Assembly: GCA_023374045.1 (NCBI GenBank)
Contig: CM041778.1
Location: 287,409,533 to 287,473,532 of the forward strand
DNA: 64,000 nucleotides
Direction of reading: 5' to 3'
From: Limonium bicolor
Lineage: Eukaryota; Streptophyta; Magnoliopsida; Caryophyllales; Plumbaginaceae
Below, in pieces: positions 23,113 to 34,261 of the stretch. The notes under the pieces were generated by a model. That model saw only the letters and a program-made list of their open reading frames with translations, had not been told where the DNA came from and did not search any database. The translations under genes were made by a program, and so were the position numbers. The first letter of the stretch is position 1. Each line of letters opens with the position of its first letter.

Positions 23113-23529
23113 CTACGTTTGCCTTCCTTCTTTATACTGGAGGTTGATGTCGTAATCCGAGAGGAACTCCATCCACCTCCTCTGCCTTAGGTTCAATTCT
23201 TTCTGGGTGAATACGTACTGTAGACTTTTGTGGTCGGAATAGATGGTGATGCTTACCCCATAGAGATAGTGTCGCCATATCTTCAAGGCGAAGACAATGG
23301 CTCCTAACTCTAGATCATGTGTCGGGTAATTCTCCTCATGCTTTTTCAGCTGGCGAGAAGCATAGGCTACTACCTTGCCATGCTGCATGAGTACGCATCC
23401 CATACCCTTGCCTGATGCATCACAATACACCTCAAATCCCTCTGTGCCCTCTGGAAGTGTGAGGACGGGCGCTGAGGTCAATGAGTCTTTCTTTAGTTCT
23501 GAAATGATAGCTCGCACTCCTCTGTCCAT
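23113..23529 (-). pseudogene. RNase H of B
   Basis: Open frame with [28 protein letters not shown] and [13 protein letters not shown]; the third acidic residue, lost in A, is kept. The frame breaks after INLQYKEG just before the last motif, and at its start by a short change near 23490. Confidence 0.9.
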
Positions 23530-24198
23530 ACAAAGGGTGCATCTTTCTTCATCAATGACGTCATGGGCTTAGCGACTTTCGAGAAGTCCTTTACAAACCT
23601 CCGGTAATAACCGGCTAAACCAAGAAAGCTCCGGATGTCGGTAACAGTCTTAGGTCTAGGCCATGATCGCACTGCTTCAATTTTGGATGGATCTACTGAA
23701 ATGCCCGCGCTCGAGATGACATGACGAGGAGGAATGATACCTGATCTAGCCAAAACTCGCATTTGGAGAACTTCGCATACAGCTGGTTCTCGCGCAGTGT
23801 CTCAAGTACTTTCTCAAGTGGTTTTCATGCTCTTCTGGTGACTTCGAATACACAAGAATGTCGTCAATGAATACTACTACCGAAGTGTCCAGCTGATCAC
23901 TGAATAACCGATTCATTAGGTCCATGAACTTGGCTGGTGCATTAGACAAACCGAATGGCATCACCGTGAATTCGTAGTGGCCATATCTTGTTCGGAATGC
24001 TGTTTTCTGAATGTCTTGCTCTTTGATAGCAATTTGGTGGTAACCGGATCGGAGATCAATCTTAGAAAAGACGGATGCTCCCTTCAACTGATCGAACAGG
24101 TCGTCGATGCGTGGCAATGGGTACTTGTTCTTTACAGTGACCGCATTCAATTCGCGGTAGTCGATGCAGAGGCGGAGACTACCGTCCTTCTTCTTCAC
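23493..24198 (-). pseudogene. Reverse transcriptase core of B
   Basis: [44 protein letters not shown] and [11 protein letters not shown] are all intact, including the Gly that A has as Trp. A one-base loss after HLRK (near 23812) shifts the frame. The thumb continues at 23493-23762 with [14 protein letters not shown] and [11 protein letters not shown]. Confidence 0.92.
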
Positions 24199-24755
24199 GA
24201 AGAGGACCGGTGCTCCCCAGGGTGATACGCTCGGGCGTATAAACCCTTTGTCGAGAAGATCATGTATGTTCCTTGAGTTCTGCCATTTCTGCCGGTGCCA
24301 TACGGTATGGTGCCCTAGCGATGGGCAGTACCCGGTACAAGATCGATTTCAAATTCTACCGCCCTCTGTGGTGGCATACCAGGTAGCTCTTTCGGAAATA
24401 CATCAGGGAATTCTGAGACTACTGCTACCTCGTCACTGAACTCTGGATCTCTCTCCAGGTCTTGCACGTGACATAAATACACTTCATGCCCTTTTCTGAG
24501 CTCCCGATACATTGCCATGGCGGAGATGACTGTAGTTGAAGGCTCTTTCGGTCTCTGGCGGTATGAAACAGTGACCCCAGATGGACTCTTGAGCAGCAAT
24601 CGGTGCTCGGCGCATAGGATTCTCCCCTTGTGCCGCTCCAACCAGTTCATTCCAATAATTAAGTCGAATCCCAATCCGTTGAATTCGATGAAGGAAATGG
24701 GAAACGCTTCACCTTTGATTTGAATGGTGGCTGTGATTTGTAATACTTGGTACAT
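24199..24755 (-). pseudogene. Protease-RT linker of B
   Basis: The frame carries GEAFPISFIEFNGLGFDLIIGMNWLERH, then [14 protein letters not shown] and [14 protein letters not shown] at the RT entrance. A shift after DLVPGT (near 24325) and another before 24755 break it. Homologous to 10592-11100 of A. Confidence 0.85.
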
Positions 24756-24987
24756 TGTACCCGCTCCTTCGATGGGAGAGTAACCAAGAAGTTCGGTAGC
24801 TCATCCGCATCTAGCCCCAACTTCTTCGCAAGAGATGGCGATATGAAGGTGTGAGAGGCGCCGGAGTCGAATAATACTGAGGCTTCGATGCCGTTTACTG
24901 GGAAGGTTCCCGTTAGAATGGTGCCGCTCTTGCCGGCTTGTTCTTCGGTGAGGATACTCAGGTTACCTTCGGTACCGAGTCCACAAC
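24756..24987 (-). pseudogene. Aspartic protease of B
   Basis: Reading from 24987 the frame is GLGTEGNLSIL, then FPVNGIEASVLF, then the intact retropepsin active site DSGASHTFIS, then KKLGLDADELPNFLVTLPSK. It has no ATG of its own, in keeping with fusion to gag by splicing or readthrough. A small insertion near 24735 separates it from the linker. Confidence 0.85.
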
Positions 24988-26051
24988 CTATTGATTCATG
25001 AGATTATAAGTAAAGATGGTGGAACGCAAGTGGAATTTAATAACCAACACTGCTTTTATTGAATAACCAACCATCATACATACTGTGTCTCTAATACACG
25101 TTACTACTGGATTACATGCTACTACAAATTAATACTTTCTAAAGGTAAGGTTCAGGCGTCCTGGTATCATGTGTGTGGCATTGATTATTGCCGGTGGTGC
25201 CGTATTCAACTTGATCTTCTGGATCCCGTGATACAGCAACCTTGATTTTCCACCCATGATTAGAACATCTCCTGATCTCAATACCAATTTTCTGCGAGGT
25301 CCACACGCTTCCGCTCGCTATACAAAAATACGGCGTCATCACCAATGGACCAAGACACTACGGGCACTCCTAGTTCAAGAGATTCCGCTGTCTCGTCCTT
25401 GTCTTGGTGTAAGCCAAGTCGTCCTTCTTTCTCATAGAAGTTGACGATACACAGATCTGCTTCAAGTGCAGGGATTGGTTCATCTTCACATTGTTGTGCA
25501 ATTTCTACAGCTTGTGTGACAAGCGTTTGGAATTCTGGGGGTATTGCTGGAGGTGTTGCTCCGTCTCCTGCTCGCGTTGTTTGGTATGTCTTGGTATAAG
25601 GGTTCCAGTCCTTTCCCAAGCACATCATTTTCAGCTTCATTGTAGCTCCACCGGGGAATTCGGGTGTATAAAATCCTCCTGGACCCGTTCCTAACTCGTT
25701 GCATCGTCGGATGATTGAAATTTGTGCTTCGGGTGTCAGGTATCCTTTAATAAGATCATACCTGGGCGGATGACCTGACACTGTTCGTTGTTGAAGTGGT
25801 GTTGGCGATGTCGGTCTCTTCATGAGGTGAGTTTGAAGGTATTGGGTAACAGATATGGAATTTCCCTAAGGTGGTAAATTCATCTAGAATGAGTTCTAGG
25901 CTTACTAATTCATTTCATGCTCAATACATACTTCCATGTTACTTACTCATGCTCAATTTCATACTTCAAGTACTTACGCATTCATGCATTACTCATACAT
26001 TACTTCACTACTTAGTCATGCTCTTCAAGGATTAAAGGTTACGGTAGTTAC
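24988..26051 (-). other. Predicted gag-pol intron of B enclosing the AlkB frame
   Basis: Donor CCCAG|GTAACT at 26051 and acceptor CAATAG|GTTGTGG at 24988. Both sides are phase 1, so splicing would join gag exon 3 in frame to protease and skip AlkB. A second acceptor-like TTAG|G near 25865 would instead join gag in frame to AlkB. In A the donor is kept (12400), the pol acceptor is mutated, and an ATAG|GT sits at the AlkB-side position. Motif and frame evidence only. Confidence 0.5.
25129..25883 (-). pseudogene. AlkB-type dioxygenase carried by B
   Basis: Same protein as in A, spread over several frames. The stretch is 755 bases against 759 in A, explained by four one-base losses: near the start, near 25805, near 25746 and near 25290. 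The longest open piece (25278-25823) includes LKMMCLGKDWNP and the iron motif GLHQDKDE. The distal His is in LYHGI and the RxNxTxR motif in GRLNLTFRKY, both readable in a shifted frame. No nonsense substitution was seen. Its presence at the same place as in A shows that AlkB belongs to the element family and was captured before A and B diverged. Confidence 0.92.
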
Positions 26052-26396
26052 CTGGGCCGGACTTAGTCCCGGTCCCGTCACGGTCTATGATGTGTAAGGC
26101 CGGCTGCCTCTGCGGTGCGCCCTTCTGCGGACCTCGGGATCCCTGTCCCTGTGAGGTGTGCTGGGCATGAGCATCGCCAGATGCAACCTCCTTGCCTTCA
26201 CGCTGCTTGTAGCCCTGGTAGTTGCCCTTGGGCTTAGAGTTCTCCGGGCATGCATTGGCACGGTGGCCCGGTTTCTGACAATTGAAGCAGCGGATCTCCC
26301 TTCCTTGGCAATCTGTGCCGGGATGATCCTTGTTGCAGTTACGGCAGATGTAGCTGCGGCCATCAGATTGGTTCTTTCCTTGGCCAAATCCAGAAC

Positions 26397-26488
26397 CTAT
26401 AGCTTTCAAGTTAGCAAGGTTTGGTATACTTACAATACTCTATATACTTACAATTTCACAAGTGTACTAATTCGGTTTCGGTTCTTAC
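26397..26488 (-). other. Predicted gag intron 2 of B (92 bp)
   Basis: Donor AGGG|GTAAGA at 26488, acceptor GCTATAG|GTTCTGG at 26397, phase 1 both sides, AT-rich inside. Position and phase equal to A. Confidence 0.65.
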
Positions 26489-26765
26489 CCCTGTAGGGCT
26501 GAGACCTCAGTGGCTTAGCTGCCACTGGTGCGGTGTAGGCAATCTGTAAAGGCTCAGTTGCCTTGCCCTTCTCAGCATGGGCACCGCCGTCTCCGGATGT
26601 ATTCTTCTGATGTGGGAGGAGTGCTTCCCTTCCTTTTCTTCCAGGGTTTGGATTGGTTTTGTTCATCGGAGGGGTTACCTTGCCGCTCACCTTGCGCTTC
26701 AGCGCTTGTTCCTCATCTCTCAGCTGGCAGGTGATCTCAACTCGAGATGCAGCGTGGTAACACTC

Positions 26766-26852
26766 CTGAATTACTTAGGCATTAGGTTACATTTACATAC
26801 GGGAATACTAATTCACATTACTCATGGCTTTTTAAGGGTTCAACTTGTTTAC
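26766..26852 (-). other. Predicted gag intron 1 of B (87 bp)
   Basis: Donor TTCAG|GTAAAC at 26852, acceptor AATTCAG|GAGTG at 26766, phase 0. Unspliced RNA ends gag soon after the donor, so full Gag needs splicing. Confidence 0.65.
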
Positions 26853-27512
26853 CTGAAGGGAGGTAAACCGAGTGAAGCCCATGCCATACCGGAGTCGATG
26901 GCTCAATCCGCCGTAGAAGCGGTCGACCAAGACTTGGCCGGTATACCCAAGGTCGGGTAGAAGTCGGAGAAGAGAGGTGAAGGTGCGGTAATATTCATCA
27001 ACCGTCATCTTCTCGGTCATTTTAGTGCATCGAGCTCAAGCCTTTTCTTGGTCTTGACATGCTCGGGGTAGTACTTAGATCGGAGGAGAGAGGTAATGCT
27101 TCCCATCCGAATGCAGGGTCAGCTATGTGCTCGGCCTTAACGAGCTTCCACCAGTCCATAGCCGCGTCTTCAGATAGTACGCAGCTATCCTCACTCGAAC
27201 TCCAGCGGGAGTCTCAAGTGTCTCGAAGGCCGTCTCCATCTCGGAGAGGTAGGCCTCGAGCTTGGCGGGGTCGCTCTCGCCTCTAAAGCATGCAGGTCGA
27301 AGGTCGGCGACAGCTTTCACCCAATTCGTTTCTCGGGGATGAGGTGGGTCGGGTTGCTGCTGCTGCTGCTGGTTTGTTGCTGTGTTTGCTGTACAGCCGT
27401 GATTACTTGCGGTAGCATCTGCGCTACCGTGGCGGCGACGATCTCAGCTATCGTCTGCGCGCCCGGTCCATCAGATGTCTCTCCTAGGTCGGCCTCGACC
27501 TCGTCCTGACAT

Positions 27513-27738
27513 CTGAACAAGTGTGGATTACATTAGATGTTGTGATACTATGACCTCATGGTCTTCATTCAAGCAATGGTATCGCCTTTGCAGACGTTAA
27601 GGGTATCCGTTATTGCTAACGGTAGTTCCTAGTTAGGTTTCTAAATATCCGTCTTAAGACGGTTGAAATCCTAACTCGGTAATCACTACTCTTAAGATTC
27701 TAATCATCAGAGCGATACTTCGCTCTGATACCACTTTT
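27513..27738 (-). other. 5' leader of B
   Basis: Leader between primer site and gag with TTACCGAGTTAGGATTTC and CCTAACTAGGAACTACC motifs shared with A. No credible upstream frame. Confidence 0.65.
27722..27733 (-). promoter_or_regulatory. Primer-binding site of B (tRNA-Met)
   Basis: Perfect TGGTATCAGAGC in element direction, five bases after the LTR end. Confidence 0.95.
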
Positions 27739-30700
27739 TGTAACACCCCAACCGCTAATCCTTCCATTATCCTCTAATCCTTCCCATATTACCTTACTCG
27801 CAGCGGAATACTTACCTACTCCCGGCGGGGGTGATACAATGCCATTAACCATCCAAGGTTAACAAGGCTACTACTACTTACCGTATCGGTCTGACGATTA
27901 GAATGAATACATACATACTACATACTTACAATACCAAATACTTAGTTTACATTTGATTACCGAGTATACCGAATATATGAATTACATTCATGTTACTTCC
28001 CAAAAATGATGAGTTTATACAACTACTCCTCACAACAATCAAGAATTCAATATCCCAAAAAGGTGTACCACATGGTACACCGGCTACCCAAAAAGCTCTA
28101 GCCGTGTACAACTCGGTACACTATTCCATATTCCTACTAACTACTCCAAAAAGAATTACATGCGGCCCTTACTCTACCTTCACGCCTCGCGGGTACCTGT
28201 GGAGTAAAAACATTCCCCCTAGGGGGTCAGCTTACGCTGCATATGATAACCGCATACCCCGCGTACTAGCGAGGGTACGCCAACTATTTGGTCGAGTACA
28301 TGCGGTTCGTTTCATTCATACATACATACATGCTTCATACAATACAATACAATACATTCATTTTACCAAGCATTCATACACAATGCATACAAGGAATACA
28401 ATACAAGTCATTCATTCATACTTACCATACTCACCGCATCACGGAGATACAATTCTCCAATACATACAAGGTCTTGTTAGCCTTATTACACACCCGGGTT
28501 AATCGGGTGTTCAATACTTTTACTCCGGGTCAATGACTTACAATAGTCAAGACCAATACAATACAATACTTACATTCTTACATACTTTACTTCCAGTTAA
28601 GTCGGTATGACCTCCGGGCAGGGAGTACTATCTCCCACCACCGGGCTTTAGGGTGGCCCACTAATCCAGGATGCTACCCATACAAGGGAATTGGTCCAAG
28701 GAAAAGATTATAGCCAGGATTCGGTTCCAACCTCTTGTGGTTCCTTATCCTCACGCGTGGCCGAAACTATATCGGGCTTCTACTCATTCCATTTTACTCA
28801 TTACTCATGTTAGGAGTTAGGTTGTTAGGAATTAGTAGAAGTCCATACTTACTTCCATACATACATACAATACACAATACTCATACTTACACATACACTT
28901 CATTTCCATTCATTCATTTCATGAATTATACAAACTAAATGTTCAAGAGCAATAAACAAGAACAATATAGTTCAAACACAATTATGTGCAATATAAATCC
29001 GATTCATGCATTTATCTTGTTGGTGATCACATAAGCACACAAATCGGGGTAACCAAGTTAGGATACAGGGCATGAGAAATCATACCGTTCACCGTCGTAC
29101 GTACTACCGGGTTCCTTGGAGATCAACTATTGATTCCTATACATACATGAAGTAGTATGATCAATGATCTATTATTGATCTACTTACTCCTTCATTGATA
29201 CTTTCAATGTATACTTACTACTTCATTACATTCTTACTTGGTTATAAAACCATTCTTTTCTCATTACTCTTATTTTTACTTTCTTACCTTACTATTCCTT
29301 ATATGTACCTACATATATATGCATATATGTATATAGGCATATATGTATATATGCATGTACATATGATTGCTATAATCATATATAAAAAACTCTTTTTTTT
29401 TTTTTAAAGACCGACCGGACTTGCAAGTCCGGTCGCAAGTCCGGTCCAAGTCAGTAGCTGCATTACGGGAATTTTCTGGCCGACCGGACTTGCATGTCCG
29501 GTCGCAAGTCCGGTCCATTCCAGTAGGTTTCATCGGGGAATTTTTTTGCCGACCGACTTGCATGTCCGGTCGCAAGTCCGGTCGATTCCAGTAGCATTTT
29601 GACGGGAAAATTTTCTGCCGACCGGACTTGCAAGTCCGGTCGCAAGTCCGGTCGATTCCAGTAACATTCTGACGGGAAAATTTTCTGCTCGACCGGACTT
29701 GCAAGTCCGGTCGCAAGTCCGGTCGATTCCAGTAACATTCCCGTCTTGTAAATTGGGCTCGACCGACCTGCAAGTCCGGTCGCAGGTCGGTCGGGCCCCA
29801 GTACTTCAGTTTTAAAATCTTGTTTTCAATTGCATTCTTTACCCATTGCTTCCCCAATCTTTACCAATACTTCCCCACATGATTTAGCACTAATCAAACA
29901 CTCTAAATCACCTTGGTTCATCCACCAACTTACTACTCAATCCTACATTCACTTACCATTTTCCTAATTCTATTTCAACACTTATACTAGTTTCCTTACA
30001 CTAATGCTACAGATTTTGTTCCTCTTCTTATGCTACAGATTTTTACTCAACTCTTATACTCCAACACTCCCTCAACTTATGCTACTCTTAGCATCTCGAA
30101 TACAATTACTCACCACCGAGTTTCATCCCTTAACATATCTTTCAAAATCTGTTACAAACTACAAAAACTCTCCATTTAAACTCTTCAAAATCTGTTACAA
30201 ATGTGCCTAAGTCCTCAAATTCCTAGATGAATTTTGACATAGCCTCCCCTATATTTTACCATTCTCCACACATTATTTCAGCTCACATAATTCCCATTCT
30301 CATATCTGTTACCAATACACTACACACACTTCAACACTATTACAACAACACAAAATTCCTGCACATACACACATTACTACCCAATGTTTTCCCAAGCTTT
30401 TAAAACTCATTTAAATACTTCAAAAACTGTTACATTCTTTTCTCCAATACATTTCACATTACTACTACTCATACTCAATACATTACTCATTTTACTACTC
30501 CAAAAACTGTTACATTACACATATACACAACTAACTCAAGGTAAGGGTATTTACCTTGTCTTGTTAGTTTCTTTCTTTCCTTTCCTCTTCTTCTTTTCTT
30601 CTTGTTCTCGGTTCCAATGGTTTCTCACACAACAAGTGCTACAGCACATAATACATACACCGTCACATTTAGCATTAATTTTATACTAACCCTAGAATTT

Positions 30701-31706
30701 AAGTTTTAGGGTTTGGAAAGAGTGTTACCTTCCAATGAGTAGATGGAGTTCTTGACTAGCGAGAGAACAAGATTCTAGCCCAAAGAGAAGCCAAATCGGC
30801 TGGAGCAAGAAGAACAAGAGCATTCAAAACCGAAAATTCTTAAAATGCCAATGAGGGCTAGAAATGATGGATTTTCGAAATTCTTTTTACCTCAAGATGA
30901 AGAGGAGGTGAAGGTGCTTCTAATGGTGGACTTGAATCTTCAAATGGTGGAAACCCTCAAAAACGAAAATGGTCCTTTTCGATTTTTGAAAGATAGAAAA
31001 TGCTCTCCTTGCAAGGGGATTCCAATGGGTATTTTGTTTTGAGTTTGGACAAGTATTGAGCTAGAACAAGAAGAGAGAAGGAGGGAGTTTTGTGGTTTCT
31101 TTCATTCCTCCATGGCTATCGTGAGGTAGAAGAAAATAGAGAGAAGAAGGGAATAGAGAATAGGGTGGTGAGAGAATGAGAGGGAGAGAGAGAGAGAGGG
31201 ATGGGTGGTGAGGTGAGAGAGAATTTGTTTTCTTTTTACTTATTCCTTTTGTCATTTAGTGAATTAGGAATAATAGAGAGGGGGAGTGAGAGGGAAATCG
31301 GCACACATATGCCCCTACAGATTTTTGCTTTTATTTGCAAAGTGGACACACTAAGTTTGTTATTGCATTCTCACCCCACAACTTACCGGTTGTTACAGTT
31401 TTACTAACCGGTACCCGTTTTCCGGAATTTTCTCGTTTAATTAATTTTATTGGTTCTAAAGCTTCACTAATATTTATTAGTGACTATTTAGTTGACCAAA
31501 ATTGTTACGAGTCTATTTGACCCGCTTAAAGTCACGTTTTCCCGGTTTCCTCGAAAAACGCGCTTTAAGGTTCGTTTATGCTTTTAACCCATTTTAAAGG
31601 TCCGTTTTCTTCGGGATTTGTTCCCTCATATTTATTTAAGTGTAATTAAGCCTTTTAAAATATAATTAGCCTAATTAATCACTGTTTTTAATTACGGGGT
31701 ATTTCA
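27739..31706 (-). mobile_element. 5' LTR of element B (3968 bp)
   Basis: Same ends and content as the 3' LTR at 17133-21064. Most differences between the two are one-base or few-base gains and losses rather than substitutions, for example at 29395-29420 and 31050-31200. Confidence 0.93.
29413..29792. repeat. Hairpin array, second LTR of B
   Basis: Six units as in 18809-19195, several with one-base losses within the stems (for example CCGACTTG near 29553). Confidence 0.9.
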
Positions 31707-34209
31707 GTAGCCAAGGCAGCATACATGGAGGAGAAGTTATCCGTTCACGTTGAACTTTAACCGACTTTCCTTTGGTGTCACAATTCAAGTCCTATCACAT
31801 ACTTACAATGGGTGGTTATTATCCATAATTAACCTTAATTATTGTTTTTCTAAAGTTCCTAGTTATACTACTAACTCTTTGTTTTCATATACATTTACTA
31901 AGTCACTTACTTAACATTATATTTCTAAGCTGTTAAGCCTTAATGACCTTCAAACATCATAATAATGTCATTCAATATAATAATCTTATACCATCATTAC
32001 CCATCATTACCCACCTTAGATTAGCTTTTAAAATGGTTTATGTGAAGAAAATGATGTGGTCCGGGTTACTGTCCGGGTTTACAAACCCGGACCATCACTT
32101 TGTAAAACTCTCGGGTTAGAAAAATGACTGGTCCGGGTATGTGTACTACTTTACAAACCCGAACCATTAGTTCACTAAACTCTCGGGTGACATTTAGGGG
32201 TGGTCCGGGTTAGTGTCCTGGTTTGTAAACCCGGACCACTCCACTGGCATAACAATCTGTCGAGTATTATAGCTGGTCCGGGTTTCTGTACCGGTTTACA
32301 GACCCGGACCAGTTGCAGTTTTGTAAAATATATATATGTTTTTTATTATGTTTCAACTCCAAACTTCAACCAACTTCTTCCCCACTCTTCCTATATATAT
32401 CCTAGCATGTTTTTACATTGATTAAGCACTTTAGGCTAACCTAATCCAACCTATACCACAATCTGTCAACTTATAGATTTTTACTGCTAATTTTTCTTTC
32501 TGTTGCAGTTTTCTTCTTCAACCAATGTTACAGATCTTTCCTTTCTTCTTCCCACTAGCTAAATGAATCTCAATCTAGCATAACTTAGTTAAACACTTCC
32601 CATTACACCATTTCTAGTTTCACTCACTACACCTCTTCTTCCTGTTACAAACCAAGGTGAAAATCTCATTCTTTTCTTCTCTGTAAACCTCCCTGTTCTT
32701 TCTTTTCTAACAGCACTCAAGTCTCTAAATTCCTAATCAAATTTTGACATAGTTTCCCTACAATTCTAAGTGTTCTCACTACATAATTTTGCTCACTCAA
32801 CACAGTTTACAACCTGCTCAATCAATACACATTATTCCCACACAAACTTCTAACACTTACTGCACACTTAATATTTACACATAGCATTTTATTTCCTTGT
32901 TTTCAAAAGCTTCAAACTACCAATGCAGTTAACATTAATATACTCCATCCCTTTCCTACTGTTACAGTAGTTTAACCATTGCTTAAGCAATGCATTTATA
33001 CATACACAAACATTGAAAACTGTACAGGGCACTTCATTACCTTGAGTTCTTGATTCTTTTTTTCTTTTCTCTTTCTCCTTTCTTGCTCCTCTTCCCTTCT
33101 TGTTCTTGTTTCTTTGTTTTCTTGATTTTATTTAAGCCAAGCTACACCATGTAACAAGGCATACACTCACACACACACATAAAAACTAGTAAATTTCTAA
33201 CGTAGGTTTTTAAACCCTAACTTGTGATAAAACCATTTAAAACTCTTAGGAAGTCTTACCTTGAGCTTCTAATGGAGTTTTTGGGTGGAAAAATGACAAG
33301 GATTCAGCTCTCAAGATGGAACACCAAACCGGCTGGATGAGGGAACAGTAGTGTTCACGTAAGTTTGAATTTTACAAGAAAAACTAGAAAAGAGGAGAGC
33401 TTTGGTCCTTTTCTTACCTTAGAACATGAAGAAGAAGATGGAGCTTCAAATGGTGCTCCTTAGGCCTCAAAAAAGGTTTCACCCATGAAAATTAAGTTGG
33501 AGGTTTTTGATTTTTGAAAGGTGTAAAACGATCTCCAAAGCAAGACGATTCCAACGGTATATTTTTTGTAGTGTTTGGAGGTGATTTAGGGTTTCAAATG
33601 TGAGAAGGAAGTGGGCTGCTGTGAGTGGATTCTCAAATCGCCATTACTGGGAGGAAGGAAGAAGAGAGAGTGCTGGGCAAGGAAAAAGAACGTGAGGGTG
33701 TTTGTGAGGGAGGAGAGAGAGTTTACTTTTTTACTTTTGTTACTTTACTTATTTGTCTCATAGTACATAAGGAGGGAAATAAAAGAGAGTGAGAGAGAGG
33801 GGGCACTAAAATAGGCCGGCAACACACTCCCTCACATGGGTTTTAAAATCTTATTTGCAATAGTGGACACACTAGTTTATTTTATTTACACTCTCACCCC
33901 ATAACTTCCCGGTTTTTACAGTTTTTACTATTTCTCATTTAATTGATTTTATTGGTTCTAGACCTTCATTAATGTTTATTAATGACTATTTGGTTGACCA
34001 AAATTATTACAAGTCTATTTGACCCGCTTAAAGTCGTGTTTTCCTGGTTTCCTCGAAAAAACGTGCTTTAAGATTCGTTTGTGTTTTTAATTCATTTTAA
34101 GGATCCGTTTTCTTCGGGATTTGTTCCCTCGTGATTATTTATGCCAAATTAACCTTCTAAAATACTTATTAGCCTAATCTATCACTACTTTTAATTACGG
34201 GGTATTTCA
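31707..34209 (-). mobile_element. 5' LTR of A, right segment
   Basis: After the second GTAGC duplication (31707-31711) the sequence continues the LTR of A from the point reached at 17132, matching 5043-7557. It ends GGGGTATTTCA at 34209. The two segments minus one duplication sum to 3790 bp against 3813 bp for the left LTR. Confidence 0.95.
32058..32310. repeat. Hairpin array, second LTR of A
   Basis: Four 36-base cores with a 72-bp period, matching 5394-5646. Core 1 has GTCCGGGTTTAC where the left LTR has GTCCAGG; the second core has a stem mismatch (CCCGAACC). Confidence 0.9.
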
Positions 34210-34261
34210 CGTACAAGTGTAAGTGGTGTGCATAACACAAAATAATTGTTCTGATGATTGA
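34210..34261 (+). mobile_element. Continuation of element D between A and C
   Basis: The 52 bases align by eye with C at about 42336-42390 (GTGCGCATAGCGCAAAAG... and GTGATGATTG), just where the left part of D stopped at 3744. This links both sides of A to one older element. Confidence 0.55.

Larger units (their letters stand above)
26052..27512 (-). pseudogene. gag of B, three predicted exons
   Basis: The start ATG at 27512 matches A. Exon 1 (27512-26853) has the SGRGRGRP-type start, a Gln-rich tract (CTG/CAG repeats near 27357), LRPACFRGESDPAKLEAYLS, then after a one-base loss the DWW motif and TVDEYYRTFTSLLRLLPDLG. Exon 2 (26765-26489) encodes CQLRDEEQALKRK and a basic Pro-rich part. Exon 3 (26396-26052) has CRNCNKDHPGTDC (non-standard spacing) and the canonical zinc knuckle CFNCQKPGHRANAC. 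Exons 2 and 3 are open throughout; exon 1 has frameshifts near 27485, 27175 and 27020. Confidence 0.87.
17133..31706 (-). mobile_element. Element B: second AlkB-carrying retrotransposon, nested in A
   Basis: Complete minus-strand element: 3' LTR 17133-21064, interior 21065-27738, 5' LTR 27739-31706. It is flanked by the perfect duplication GTAGC (17128-17132 and 31707-31711) in the LTR of A. It has the same gene order as A and the same primer and polypurine sites, but its LTRs are clearly a different subfamily. Most breaks in its genes are single-base deletions, many in homopolymers, so some may be assembly errors. Confidence 0.95.
3745..34209 (-). mobile_element. Element A: Ty3 chromovirus-like retrotransposon with AlkB gene
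   Basis: Complete LTR element on the minus strand: 3' LTR 3745-7557, interior 7558-15840, 5' LTR 15841-34209 split by element B. Order in element direction: tRNA-Met primer site, gag, AlkB-like dioxygenase, protease, RT, RNase H, integrase, chromodomain, polypurine tract. LTRs start TGAAATACCCC and end GGGGTGTTACA in element orientation. A solo LTR interrupts gag. Many nonsense codons show that this copy cannot make its polyprotein. No perfect target duplication is found: CTTTT precedes and CGTAC follows, and CTTTT equals the bases between LTR end and primer site. The domain order and chromodomain point to the Tekay/Del lineage. Confidence 0.93.
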
